In this document: positions 52,656 to 63,712 of the stretch, piece after piece
Layout: each line of letters starts with the position of its first letter
Position numbering within the stretch: the stretch's first letter is position 1
NCBI GenBank assembly: GCA_040954595.2
Contig: CM082589.2
Location: 4,836,001 to 4,900,000, forward strand
Direction: 5' to 3'
Length of the DNA stretch: 64,000 bases
From: Balanoglossus misakiensis
Lineage: Eukaryota; Hemichordata
Notes under the pieces: model-generated
What the model saw: only the letters and a program-made list of their open reading frames with translations
Databases searched by the model: none
What the model was told of the DNA's origin: nothing
Translations under genes and position numbers: made by a program

Positions 52656-54282
52656 GCATTGTCAACTATTGCAATCCCCATACTAGCCTTCGCGTGGCCG
52701 TTCACGACTTTAACATTCAACCACCATAATTTGAGACACAGGACACGCAAAAGCATTTGCAGTCAGTCTGCGAAATGATATCGAGTAAATCTATATATTT
52801 CGCCGTGGACTAGAACACCTGTCGGAAGCAGGTTATCTGACAAAGACCGTGTATTTTAGGTCATTCTGATCTCTATCTGTTTGGCTGTTTGTATGCGTCC
52901 ATGTGTCGTGATATGATTTCTATGCCACCATTCTTTCTAAATGTCAACGGGCATGCACGAACTATACACTTGATTCAAATAAATAGACAACAGAGAAAAT
53001 ATTTTAAATTGCGGCGCGTGCTTCAATTTTTTTCCTGTGCCTTCAAGTGCACGGCTTATGATAATTCCGGGATTCATTCCCCTGACCTATATTTAGGCTG
53101 GAACATTGTAATATAATGTTGAAAATGGGTCGTTAAATTAACAGTCATCCACTTCATTAATCTTACCTGTGTGTTTTAATATCGCAATGTGAACCCACAG
53201 TGTGAACCCACACTGATAAAGTAATAATCACGAAAAATGTCGACCCTTACGATTAGTGCAAACGTATCGCCAACCGTTGATAATTTTTTACGATAACGCT
53301 CTCCAGTAAATCAACACAGAAACGTTTTTTTAAAATAAAAACATTTCATATTTTAGTAACAACGGAAATGTGTTTCAAACAAATGATATTAGCAAGAAGC
53401 ATAAGCTGACGTGGGAGTGTAATGACACTCATCGACGTTTCGAATTGCACGCAAAATCGTGCGATTAATCAATAAACGATGCAGTGAGCAAAATTGTTCA
53501 CGTTCGATGTCAAATGCGTCTGCATATAAACAGATTAAACGCTGCATACGCTGAGATCATTCAGATATGCCGTAAACGAGATTTGGGCTCGTCTTTTAGC
53601 AATATGGTGTTGTACATGTATTGGGGCGAGCTAAGCGTTAAAAATTGAATAAAAATTCGGAAGGAGGGAGAGGTCGTGAAAGTGTTCCTTACCCACTCAA
53701 TCTTTCACAGCGGCAGGTCTTTGTTGATTTTATCGGCGATGTTTGTTCACTTGCCCGGGGAGACGGATAAGGTAAACCGCTTCTAATCCCCGAACGTGTT
53801 CATCTTTTTTCACCGTTGCCACCCGCAAAAGACTCACTGAATGTCTCTTAAAAGATGAACATAAACCGAGTTTTCCTTCCGGTCGCCAGCTTCGTTAATA
53901 CCGCTTCATCCTCGCGGGATTTTAGAAATACCAATGCAGTGTACAAGATACATTTCAATATTTCCCCGGTGCCATGGCAACAACCATGTTGTTATAAACG
54001 ACGAATGGCCTCGGGGATGCGCCGAGATTCGCGCTTTCGGGCACAACGTCGGTTGTTAGCGGAACAATTCAAGTTTCAACGCCTTGCGTACACTGAAACA
54101 CCGCGAAATGAGTATATGCCCCGATTTAGCCGATGTGCTCTTCCTGCGCATGTGCAACGCAATACGACCAATTCAATTAATATTGGTCTGCCTGCAGTTC
54201 ATGTATATTTTCTCATCTTAAAACACATCAAACTGCACGCGCACATATATAGAGAGAGACAGAGAGACATCTGTTAATTAGC
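52656..54282. other. no gene supported
   Basis: A 140-codon ATG-initiated frame at 53855-54277 is the longest here. It has no recognisable domain, no signal or membrane segment that makes sense and no splice context, so it is not called as a gene. Confidence 0.4.
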
Positions 54283-54302
54283 TCACGTGTATTAACACGT
54301 GA
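54283..54302. promoter_or_regulatory. paired inverted TCACGTG E-boxes
   Basis: TCACGTG (54283-54289) and CACGTGA (54296-54302) form an inverted pair separated by six bases. These are USF, MITF/TFE or Myc-type sites. They lie about 580 bp upstream of the HNMT-like start codon. A regulatory role is inference. Confidence 0.35.
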
Positions 54303-54788
54303 TTTAAAACGCCAGGATGTAAAGGTTACATAGGTGAAAGTGGCTTATTTAGTGTATACAACTTTGTCGTACACCCGCTTGTATATCGCTCGGTGCTGTT
54401 GACGCAGTTGCATTTGTAAGTAAAGTTCCATAGTACTTCAATCAATGCGGTGTTTATGGAATGTTAAGTCAACTTTATCAGATGTGACGATACATATTTG
54501 AGCAAGGCCTGAAGACAAGGTGACCGTGAATCCCACAAGCCGAACTAGGCCTGCACAAACTATTCCGGTCCAATGGGAAAAACAACGTTTTGTCGGATAC
54601 AACCGGATATATGAATTGCACACTAAAGAAATTGCTAAGAGAGATATGGCGTGTTTTTGGAGGGCAAATCTCGGACACAGTTGGTATTGTCATGGTAATC
54701 ACCAGCAGAGTAAGTGCCGAGTTTTTTAGGTCACATTTGGTATATGTATACCAGTGGGACCAGACGGGATCGTTGCGTCTGTCTATAT

Positions 54789-54821
54789 CTGCCTGCCTGC
54801 CTGCCTGCCTGTCTGTCTGTC
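54789..54821 (+). repeat. (TGCC)n(TGTC)n microsatellite
   Basis: About eight tetranucleotide units, 55 bases upstream of the acceptor that precedes the HNMT-like start codon. Confidence 0.9.
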
Positions 54822-54881
54822 ATCATCATTGTGTTAATTCATCGTGGTTATTGACTGCCCATTTTGTTATACAACAGCACC

Positions 54882-56241
54882 ATGCAAGGTTTGAAGACAC
54901 TGGTTCGTTTCCCGGAGGATTATTTTAAGGCATTAGCTACAGTAAGGAAGTATGTCATACACAACTATTATGAAGAAAGGCAGAACAATACACGGCGTAC
55001 CTTCGAAAGGTTTGAGTTCAAAGGAGACAGACAATCTGAGCTCCAAGTGCTTGGTATAGGAACAGGAGACGGTGAGTATGATGTTATTATCTTCTGTTGA
55101 ACTCAAATGTGTAGTTAATCAAAGAGGTTGAGTAGTATAATTCGCGAACGTACAGGTTAGTAGTCAGAGAACTATACTAGTATAAACATGTACATGCACA
55201 AAAATGGCATCACCAATATTATGATGCTTGGTGTAAAACAATCGCAAAACCAGCTCGTCTTAATCTCATAATCATAGTCATTTTCATTGTGACAATACAG
55301 GTACAAATTTCAATCACCTAACAGGTAACATGGATATTCCCATAATTGACACGTTGTGTGGCAAACATCACCACATCAGCTTTTATGTTGCGGAACCCGC
55401 GGAAAGTGAAGTTGACAAGTACAAGACGCTGGTGGCGTCAAAACAGGAACAAGGCCTCTGGAAGAATGCTGATTTTGAATTCCATCGCCCGGGAACTGTT
55501 GAAAGTTACCTCGATGATGCTAAAGCAGGGAAGATTCAGAACAGGTTTGACGTCATTCATCTCCAAAGCAGTGCCTATCATATTAACAACATCGAAGACG
55601 TCTTTGTAGAGTTATACGGACTGCTGAACACCGGTGGAGTGTTATTCAATATGATGACTTTCGGTAAGTAAAGTCCGAAAGGTGCTCATTCCTACATCAG
55701 AATACATTGTATATACATGCATGGTGAATTAAACAAGCATTATCAAGGCTGTCGCTGATCGATAAAACTCGTTATTGCAAACGTACTGCAGATTATTATG
55801 TGCATGGTTCACTACTACATAACTTTGGCATTGCCTCTCATTTATGCGAGAACGGGGAAAATTCCCGCTATATTCTTCTCCTCTTCAGGCGCCTGGGAGA
55901 AGATTTTTCTGCGAATGGGAAAAATAATCCCTGACCCTATGCCATGCCACTTTGGATCTGCTACGCTTCGCGAGATGTTGCAGCGACGAATGCCACACGT
56001 TAAGATCACCCGGGAACTCCATGGAAACTACAATTTCTGCATTGACGAATGCTTCAAAGAAGACTCTGAAGACGGAAATGCGATGATTGATTTCCTGACC
56101 CAAGTCCACAACTTCAGACAGGAAGCACCCAAAGGCATATTGGGGGATTTCATGAATTTTTTGAAAGAGGAATGTTGTTACAAGGTCGGCGATAATTTAA
56201 TGTTTCTTGGGGAAGAGGAAGGCATTGTGATTATTAAGTAG
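54882..56241 (+). CDS. histamine N-methyltransferase-like SAM-dependent methyltransferase, three exons
   Basis: Exons 54882-55071, 55301-55663 and 55889-56241 join at phases 1 and 1 to a complete 301-residue protein; human HNMT has 292. Family members transfer a methyl group from SAM to a small amine in the cytosol. The SAM-binding motif I is LGIGTGDG (about 57-64). It is followed by VAEPAESEVDKYK (acidic SAM-ribose position), FDVIHLQSSAYHINNIEDVF, GAWEKIF, and MIDFLTQVHNFRQEAP near the C-terminus, all in the same order as in HNMT. The histamine-binding residues could not be aligned with confidence, so the substrate is open. The ATG has a good context (caccatgc) and sits four bases after an AG acceptor (54876-54877). 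Exon 2 has two in-frame acceptors, after 55300 and after 55324, that would differ by eight codons. Confidence 0.88.
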
Positions 56242-56289
56242 AAATTTCAGAGTCTTATAGTTTTCGGATGAATGAATGTACGATGTACA

Positions 56290-56295
56290 AATAAA
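56290..56295 (+). terminator. polyadenylation signal of the HNMT-like gene
   Basis: AATAAA 49 bases after the stop codon, in the expected orientation. Confidence 0.6.
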
Positions 56296-56299
56296 AGCG

Positions 56300-57553
56300 T
56301 TGAAAACGTGTCCTACGTTTGAGTGAGCGGCCTCAACGTTCAACCGAGAAAAGCTTTGGTGGCGAACTGGTGGTAGTGAACACGCTCTTTGACTAACACA
56401 TTTGAGAAATCACTTGATATAAGAAACACGGGAACCCTACCGTTGATCAGATCGCCTCCATAGAGACACATAAGAAAATACAGTAGGCCTGCATATTCCC
56501 TCCCATATCTACGCCTTCTGCTAAACGCATTTTATCCCCCCTCCCCTGCTCAAAGTATATCCCGACCCTTTTCTTTCCCATCGTTCTCACACCCTGAGAC
56601 ATTAATCTTCACTGTTCCCTATCAGTGCTGTAGGAAAATAGGAGCAACCGTAAATATGCAAAGGTCAAAGAACTGGTATAGTGGGTTCAGCCAGTTGACT
56701 GGGGTTGGCATACCACAGTTTTCACTTGCATTCATCCTCGTCTGTTCCAATATCTCCGACTCGAAAAGAAGATCGTGGCAGTTTCTGTTCTGTAAGTATT
56801 ATAGACGAGAATCACGGGGGGGGGGCTACTTTTCGAGCAAACACATCGTTAGATTTGCAGAAATGCTAGTATAAGAAGTTTTACTTGGACTTGTACATGT
56901 ATATAAACATTTTCATTTGCATTTGGTAACCTCCAGAAAACTAAATGCGCGCTTCGTCAGCCATTTGTTGGCGGCCGAACTTGAAAATAGCGTTTCGTCG
57001 GAATGATATTGTAACTTCACTGTGACAAATGTGTCTACGGGTATCATCGGGATGCCAAACCCCGCACGGCAGAATTCAGCAAATTAATGTGCACGCATCT
57101 TTAAATTCCCCACATTTCAACGGGCAACAGTTGGATTTTTTGACGATTTATGGAGGTTAGTCCACGATCACGTGTGACCGTGGTTAGACATATCATGGCC
57201 AAAATTGAGTTTAATATTTACTGATACGCCTATATTCAGAGATGTGGGACGGGAGTGTTTGGCACAATATCATGACCATTATATACAGCTATTATATTTG
57301 ATCGTCGTACTGACAAAGAGACGTGTTTGGCCGCAGAGACTGTAAACAATTTTGCGCGTTATTCCTTGAAGACCGGGGTTAGTGGAGGTCAGCGTGGGGT
57401 AGTGTACTGGTAGCCGATATTGTGATGTCTCCAGTTAAACTTAACTCCGACAATAGACGCGTAGGTCGTAAATAGGTGCCCCCAATGTCCTTGGGAACAG
57501 ACGAGGGCGCTAGGCTTACAGGGATGTATTGATGCACCTCTCTTTCATTTCAG
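56300..57553. other. intergenic, no gene recognised
   Basis: Contains a poly-G run near 56817-56826 and one unsupported 72-codon frame. Promoter elements for the downstream hydrolase are presumably here but none is distinct. Confidence 0.45.
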
Positions 57554-57562
57554 CTCCAAATC

Positions 57563-59188
57563 ATGGAAAAATCAAGGATACTGATCCTCCTCTGCCTACA
57601 TGCCACCGTAGTCATCGCTGACGAATCGTCTCCATTTCTGGACATGTCTTATCTCTACAACGGGGACACCTTCTCGTACCCTGGGCTTCCCGCTTTCGAC
57701 TTGACGATAATGGAGAGAGGCTACTCGGACGCGTTTGGCGTCTACATCGAGATGAACAAATTCTGCATGTTTGAGCATTGCGGCACGCACATGGACGCCC
57801 CGGGTCACTTCTATGAGGTACGTTCAATGGGTCAAAGTTCGAGCTTGGAATCCAGTCAGATGCGTTTGTATTTGTAATATAAGTACTTATATGGTTATCC
57901 CTCTTACACAGGGCGCACTTCGCGTACATGAGGTGCCACTAACAAGCCTAATAGGCAGCGCCGTCAAAGTGGACATCAAAGCCAAGGTGGACGAGGATGT
58001 GGACGCCCTATTAGAAATTTCTGACTTGGAAGCCTGGGAAGAGGCCAATGGTCGGATTCCCGACGACGTCATACTTATGATATATTACGGCTGGGGCAGT
58101 CGGTACGGAAATAAGGTTTGTGCGTGACTGACTATCAACCCATATACCTATATACCCATCTACAATGTTACACGCTTAGATGTTGGGGGGATTATTGTCG
58201 AATAAAATGAATACAAAGCGATAGGTATCCATTTTGGGGAGAATGGTGTTAATCTGTGATTTGCTGCCATTTTCATACAGTTTTATCAATTCTACACACA
58301 GTAATGAATGTTAATACATACCATTGCATGTTAAGGCGGATGAAAGTGATTGTTTTCCATTGAAATCTCCATATATATGTTAATGGGATCCAAAATCTTC
58401 CAAGGGCGAATGATCTTGATCTTCATGATCCACTTCATCTTTATTTTCTTCGGCAGACGCTGTTTTTTGGCACAGACACAAACAATACCGAATTACTACA
58501 TTTCCCGGGAATGGGTCATGACGCGGCGAGGTGGCTAGTGAACAACAGAAAGGTGAACGAATCGTTTGGTTTTTTTCTTCTGATTTATCTGCAACGTTGA
58601 ATTTCACCTCCAGAGGACTCTCCCTTGAATTGCACGATAGGAATAGCGGCTGCTTGTTGACTGAACTTGCTCTCACAACAACGTACCTACAACAATGCAT
58701 ACATACATGATAAGATGTATGCATATTGCTGTCTCTCCCGTACAGGTTAAAGCCATTGGTGTTGACACGCCCTCTTTCGAGCGTGGCAAGGGAAGGACAT
58801 TTGGTAGTCACGTCATCGTATTTGAACATAACATACCGGGTAAGGACAGATTCACAATGTACGTCCTTCCTATTTTCTGTATGTAGTCACACTCTTCCGA
58901 AGTTGACATTATTTAATTCGAGCACTAACTATGGGTGTACTTACACTTGCAGTCTTCGAGATGGTAGCCAATCTTGACAAGTTGCCAACGAAAGGTGCCA
59001 CGGTTTTCGCCATACCGATGAAGATAGAAGATGGCAGCGGGGCTCCAGTGCGCATCTTTGCCACCGGGTGGCGCCCTGACGTGGCTAACCCGTTCACCAT
59101 GACAACTTGCGCCAGTCAACCGCTTGCATCGCATTCGAGCAATATGGTGTTTGTCTTAGGTCTTGTTTTGTTGTATGCCTTCTTTTAA
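57563..59188 (+). CDS. secreted or GPI-type cyclase-family hydrolase (isatin hydrolase / kynurenine formamidase-like), five exons
   Basis: Exons 57563-57817, 57912-58115, 58457-58552, 58746-58839 and 58953-59188 join at phases 0, 0, 0 and 1 to 294 residues. The fold is the metal-dependent cyclase family (PF04199), which hydrolyses cyclic or aryl amides such as isatin or N-formylkynurenine. The signature HCGTHMDAPGHF spans 72-83, with H72, H76, D78 and H82 as expected metal and catalytic residues. Later family blocks are HFPGMGHDAARWL, GVDTPSFERGKG, NLDKLPTKGATVFAIPMKI and GAPVRIFATG. An N-terminal signal peptide (about 1-19) and a C-terminal hydrophobic run after ASHSSN suggest a GPI-anchored extracellular enzyme, unlike the cytosolic bacterial relatives. 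The ATG lies nine bases after an AG acceptor. The natural substrate is not assignable. Confidence 0.9.
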
Positions 59189-59534
59189 ATTGACAATGAA
59201 AATGGAGAGAAACATCCACTAGTTATCGGCCCTGAACTGTTCAAATCATGTTTAATAGAACACATAATCTTATTTGGTGATATGGGGTGAAAAATACTTA
59301 TCCATCAACATTATTGTTGTTGTTAAAGTTTTGTAGCTATCGCGAAGAATATTTTTTTTGTAAATTAACCCCGTAAGTTTTGTATACCAAACTTCCTAAG
59401 TAAAACAGAAAAGCGCTGTCTCAAACATATGCTTGTGTGATTCTATGTTGAAGGACAATAATTTTTTTTACTAATTTTTCATAATGCATATATTAAGCTG
59501 ATCGATATGGCGAAATATTATGAAATCGTGTTAA

Positions 59535-59540
59535 AATAAA
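59535..59540 (+). terminator. candidate polyadenylation signal of the cyclase-family gene
   Basis: AATAAA about 345 bases after the stop, in the only gene-free DNA before the next gene. Confidence 0.4.
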
Positions 59541-60240
59541 GGTTAACCAATTTACTATTATAAGACACGGAATAGTCATTTGGTTATTCCAGTTCGTTTA
59601 TAGGCATTGACTTGAATATCGCGCGATACTGGTATCTGATAAGGAGCCTTGGTGCTGATCACCGAGAGAGTCTAATCCTCTCCGAATCAGATTATGAGAA
59701 ATTTAATTAAATTGCTTTTCCTACAAAAACAACTCCAGCGAAGGCAATTGTGAAGATGATGTACTGGTTCAAGTGGAATAGGGTCACTTTGCCGATAGTC
59801 TTCGATAGTAGCTACACTTTGAGGTAAGCAGTAAACACACTGACTATTCGCCGATCTGCGATTCATCCCAGGAATGGGCGACATCGTGAAGCCGTGACGA
59901 CTGTTACAGACTGTTCCCCAGGTGAATTGCTCGGATATGAACCTTAAATTATGTTTAGTGACCATTTTAATGGAGTATCATAATGCACTTCAGTGTTTAT
60001 TCGATAATTGACCGAAAGTTTTAACCGACGCGCTTTCAAACGCGGTCTCTCGTTACGACCAAGGCCGTGTCTTCACCATGATCAGCGGCGTTTCCAAATT
60101 TCCACGCCCGCAAACTATATTTACAGCCACTGGGCCACCGGCCGGTGCGGTATAGTGTTATCGTCTGGCCATGATCGTCTGGCCATGGTCTTGTCTCTCT
60201 CATATTTACACTGTCTCATTCTCTGTCTGTCTGTCTTCAG
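59541..60240. other. intergenic or 5' region of the small membrane-protein gene
   Basis: No coding exon is seen. A (TGTC) run ends in a good acceptor at 60239-60240 (ctgtctgtcttcag). A 12-bp direct duplication atcgtctggcca lies near 60160-60187. Confidence 0.4.
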
Positions 60241-60259
60241 TAGGTGACGACACACTAAA

Positions 60260-61243
60260 ATGTCACTGACGGGCCAGCAAACCGCTGCGACGGGAGAGCC
60301 AATCACCAGGACAACAACTGCCTGGACAACAATGAGAAACGCCCAGGCAGATGACTGGCAAGGTTTGCAACACGTTATTAGATTCTGTGAACCATCGCTC
60401 AATTTTAAGAGGGTTTCTATAAAAAAAAAAGTATGCTTTCCCACGCATGTTGAGAGGCTCTATGTTTCTCAAAACACTGACAGGAAATTGAATGTTCTGT
60501 TATGTTCTGTTCACATATTCCCATATATATGGTTAAAATGAAGCGTTCAAATCTTCTAATGACTATATGGTGGCGCACCATTTTCGCGTGGCCGTTAGTT
60601 AAAATCAATGATTGGTGAGATCTCAACCGTGGTTACAATTGCATAAGTACTCATGTTGCAGTAGGTCAAAATAAACATATTTTGACTGTATTTTCATCGA
60701 GTAGATCATTCATTCGAGTTTATTTATAAAGATTCATTTACCGCAGATTTGCCATACCCTCTGATAGGGTACGTTGTTGCTGCCATGGTCAGCACAGTGA
60801 TTGCAGTTCTATTGTTTCTAATATCATTGCATAAAAGGTGAGTATCTCGTCAAGCAAGCATGACGTAAGTGCCAAAGTTTACTGACGTGAAAACGTTGTC
60901 TGTTTATATAAAATATCATCAGCTCATTTATTAGAAAACTTTAAGATTTCTCAAAACGGGACTCAATATTGTTTTTGTATTTTTATAGCAACCTAGGCTT
61001 ACTTAATTTTTATGATAGATATCCAATTTTATCCATGACCGAAGTGCTCCTGTGTTTTACAGATGCTCCCATCGAGTGTCGCCGGCTGACATGGATGGTG
61101 AAAGCGCCACCAATATTGACGATCTTGCCTGGGATAATTCAGCAAACCGAGGCAACGACATGAAAAATTCCCCCGACACGAACACCACTGACAGATCCCC
61201 GGAAATTATACAAGAACGTCCAATTGACAATAAACCCGTCTGA
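60260..61243 (+). CDS. small single-pass membrane protein of unknown function, three exons
   Basis: Exons 60260-60362, 60747-60837 and 61063-61243 join at phases 1 and 2 to a complete 124-residue protein ending in TGA. The N-terminal 34 residues are Thr/Gln-rich (SLTGQQTAATGEPITRTTTA) and without a signal peptide. Exon 2 encodes one transmembrane helix (about 40-62, IGYVVAAMVSTVIAVLLFLI) followed by a basic HKRCSHR stop-transfer. The remaining 60 residues are acidic and Asn/Asp/Pro-rich, with no domain. Charge distribution predicts the N-terminus outside and the C-terminus in the cytosol. The exon-per-topology arrangement and coherent phases argue strongly against a chance ORF. No family is recognised. 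The ATG is 19 bases after a strong acceptor. The 3' end converges on the alcohol dehydrogenase gene. Confidence 0.65.
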
Positions 61244-61276
61244 TTGCAAGATTTCTATTTGTGCGTGTGTGTGTGC

Positions 61277-63712
61277 CTACTTCTCCAACTTCAGTATAGC
61301 TCTTCCTTCAATCTGACCAGCTTGCAACTTCGACATGAGATCAACTGCTTCATCTAATTTATGGATGGTGTGTGGTAAAGTCGTCACCTATATAGGACGT
61401 ATAATAAAATAATACTTCGATAAACTGTGAGTACAGCGGTGTAGGTGAGCCACGGACCTTGCGCTATTGAGAAGCCCGAAGTGCACACTTTTGAAAAAGA
61501 TGCAGCTAAGTGACCTCGATACAAACCACAATGAGTATGATAAAGTCCGATCTGATTCAAATCAGATGTAGGGTACGGCGACGTCTTTTACTTCGAGGTA
61601 AAACGGTATTCTTATGCTGTTGCCTCACACTAGGAATACCGTACCGCGAAGAAAAATACGTCGCCGTACCCTACATCGGATTTTAATCAGATTAAATAAA
61701 ATCGGCCCTTCAGAAACAGTTCCTTACCTTGCCTTCTGCGACCAAGCCAACTAAATCTTTCATCTGTTGGAGGGTCCCTGCATAGATCCCTTGGAACCCC
61801 ACGCTTCTGGATATCGCGTCGAACAGCGGTATCTCAACGGTGTCGCCCTGGAGACCAATGTTTATGAGCTTGCCATGCTGGAATAAATCACAATGTCATA
61901 ATTGTTACTTCACCAAGATATTTTATAGATATGAGAACACCTTGCCTGGAAACGGCTGTCCCCGCGCCCCTCCAAATAGCACAATTCGATGAATTATTTC
62001 CATATATATATGATCGGAATCATCGCCTACCTTCATCACAGAGTTGTACGCTATGTTGAAAGTTTGTTTCCGCGCCACAAAATCGAGAACGACGCGTGGA
62101 CCCCCTTCTGGAAAAGCTGAAATGGTCTTCTTTATCAGTTCCTCTTCCGTTTCTCCAAGAGGCCAGTGGATGACGTCATCACAACCTGATTCCAGAGCCA
62201 ATGATAGCTTCCCTTCCTAGTATGCAAAACATGTGATGTTTAAAATTCGAAGAGGAAATTTTGCAGTAGCGAGAGCAAATACACTTTTTGGCTTTAATCA
62301 CTCATAATCAAGGAAGCTCAATCATTTTTTTACCGGCTAAGAATACATTTATTCGGAAAGCCTAACTTCGAAGAGAAAAAATAAGCCATTTACTGTATAC
62401 GTAGTAGCTCAGTAATCCGTAAATCCTCTACATAAGAAACCCAGTTCACTTGTTTGGGCATGTGGTATTTAGACTAAGAAGTAATACAAGAAACCCGAGA
62501 CAACATAGATGACTCACAGCAATGTCTGCACACAACAACTGACATTTCTCCTTGTGTTCAGTCTTCACAATGTACTTCAGAAGTTTGACTGCAGAAAGGC
62601 CGAGTCCCCCTGCGCCAATCACCAAAATTCCACAGTTTCCTAATTAGAATAAACATAATAATGGTTAACTAATCAACCAACCAATCAATCAATAGATTAA
62701 TCAAGCCATCCACCATATGAGACTTTTTTCACTCCCCTATAGGTAGTAAAATCCTACTTAAATTTAGCAGTGCTGCTATACTCTAAGCTCACCTGTAACG
62801 GGCAAGATGTCTTCGATAAATTTCACCGCGGTAGTCACAGCATTGTAAGCAGTCAGCATTCCACATGCGAGCATGCCAGCGCATTCTTGCGGAACTGTTG
62901 TCGGCCGTTGTATCAGATATTTCAACTTTGGCACTGCTACATATTCTGCGTACCTGGAGTCAAATATCCCAAAAGTGTAATGAAATGTTGACGAAAGCTC
63001 TACTACTGTATTGTGAAATGTAATGGATGAAAATTTGGCTCATGTACACATATACTCCATATGGATCGAAATTAAACATTTTTGCCACATTTCAGTGCAG
63101 TATCACTTTAGACTCTTCCCTTGAGTTGAAATGTCATAGACAATGGAAGCAAGTTCATTTCCCGTAAAATAAATAAAGAGCCATATAGCTATTACCCTCC
63201 GTTTTTGGTGCATCCAAGTTCCGTTATAATTTCGGGATCATAAGGCCTCACACAGAGGTCCATCTGTCCAGCACAACAGAACTTGCAGTCGTCGCATCCA
63301 ATCCACGGATACACGATGACGTCATCGCCCTGTGCAAGCCCCTCGGGGTTGTCAGCCAAGTTACCAATGGAATGGATGGTACCTGACATCTCATGGCCTG
63401 GTGTGAAAGAAAATACACGCGTGTTACAGACATAGATGGATAAACTCAGTCGACATCACACAAACCTCACTACATATTAAGCTAATTAATATAGTATAAA
63501 CTGGTGGTTGTAAATGTAAATAAAGTTTACTCAAGTTTACCATCTTCGCTTCTTCCATATTTTGATTAAAATGATCCTTAACATGAAACGCACTTTTCAG
63601 AGACAAATGTATACCAAGTAAAATATTATCTTGCATTACCTAAAATAATTGGCAACGTGGGCGCTTCTCGCCAAAGATGGACATCGCTGTGGCACATACC
63701 ACAGTAGGACAC
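61277..63712 (-). CDS. zinc-dependent medium-chain alcohol dehydrogenase, seven 3' exons (5' partial)
   Basis: Minus-strand exons 63640-63712, 63196-63397, 62793-62953, 62518-62639, 62031-62216, 61728-61877 and 61277-61387 join at phases 1, 2, 1, 0, 0 and 0 into 334 residues and a stop. The enzyme should oxidise an alcohol or reduce an aldehyde with NAD(P). Landmarks in order are the catalytic-zinc cysteine in YCGMCHSD, GHE across the first junction, and the structural-zinc set CDDCKFC...C (spacing C-x2-C-x2-C-x7-C). Then come KNGGYAEYV, the third zinc position in ACGMLTAYNAV, the Rossmann loop GAGGLG, and a C-terminal GRAILKLEK. About 30 N-terminal residues are missing and must lie beyond the right edge. 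The closest known groups are bacterial-type AdhP-like MDRs; the substrate is not assignable. Its stop codon is 33 bp from that of the convergent membrane-protein gene. Confidence 0.88.
61403..61408 (+). terminator. candidate polyadenylation signal of the small membrane-protein gene
   Basis: AATAAA on the plus strand about 160 bases after the stop of the 60260-61243 gene. If used, its 3' UTR would run antisense across the whole last exon of the alcohol dehydrogenase. Confidence 0.35.
61549..61694. mobile_element. fold-back (MITE-like) element in the last-but-one ADH region
   Basis: The left arm (about 61549-61610: tctgattcaaatc, then gatgtagggtacggcgacgt, then ggtaaaacggtattc) is inverted at 61632-61694 with a few mismatches around a 20-base loop. 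It lies in the ADH intron between exons 61277-61387 and 61728-61877. There is no coding capacity and no clear target duplication. Confidence 0.65.

Noticed and set aside
53855-54277. 140-codon ATG-initiated frame
   Set aside because: No domain, no splice context and no coding-like composition; a chance frame of this length is plausible in 64 kb.
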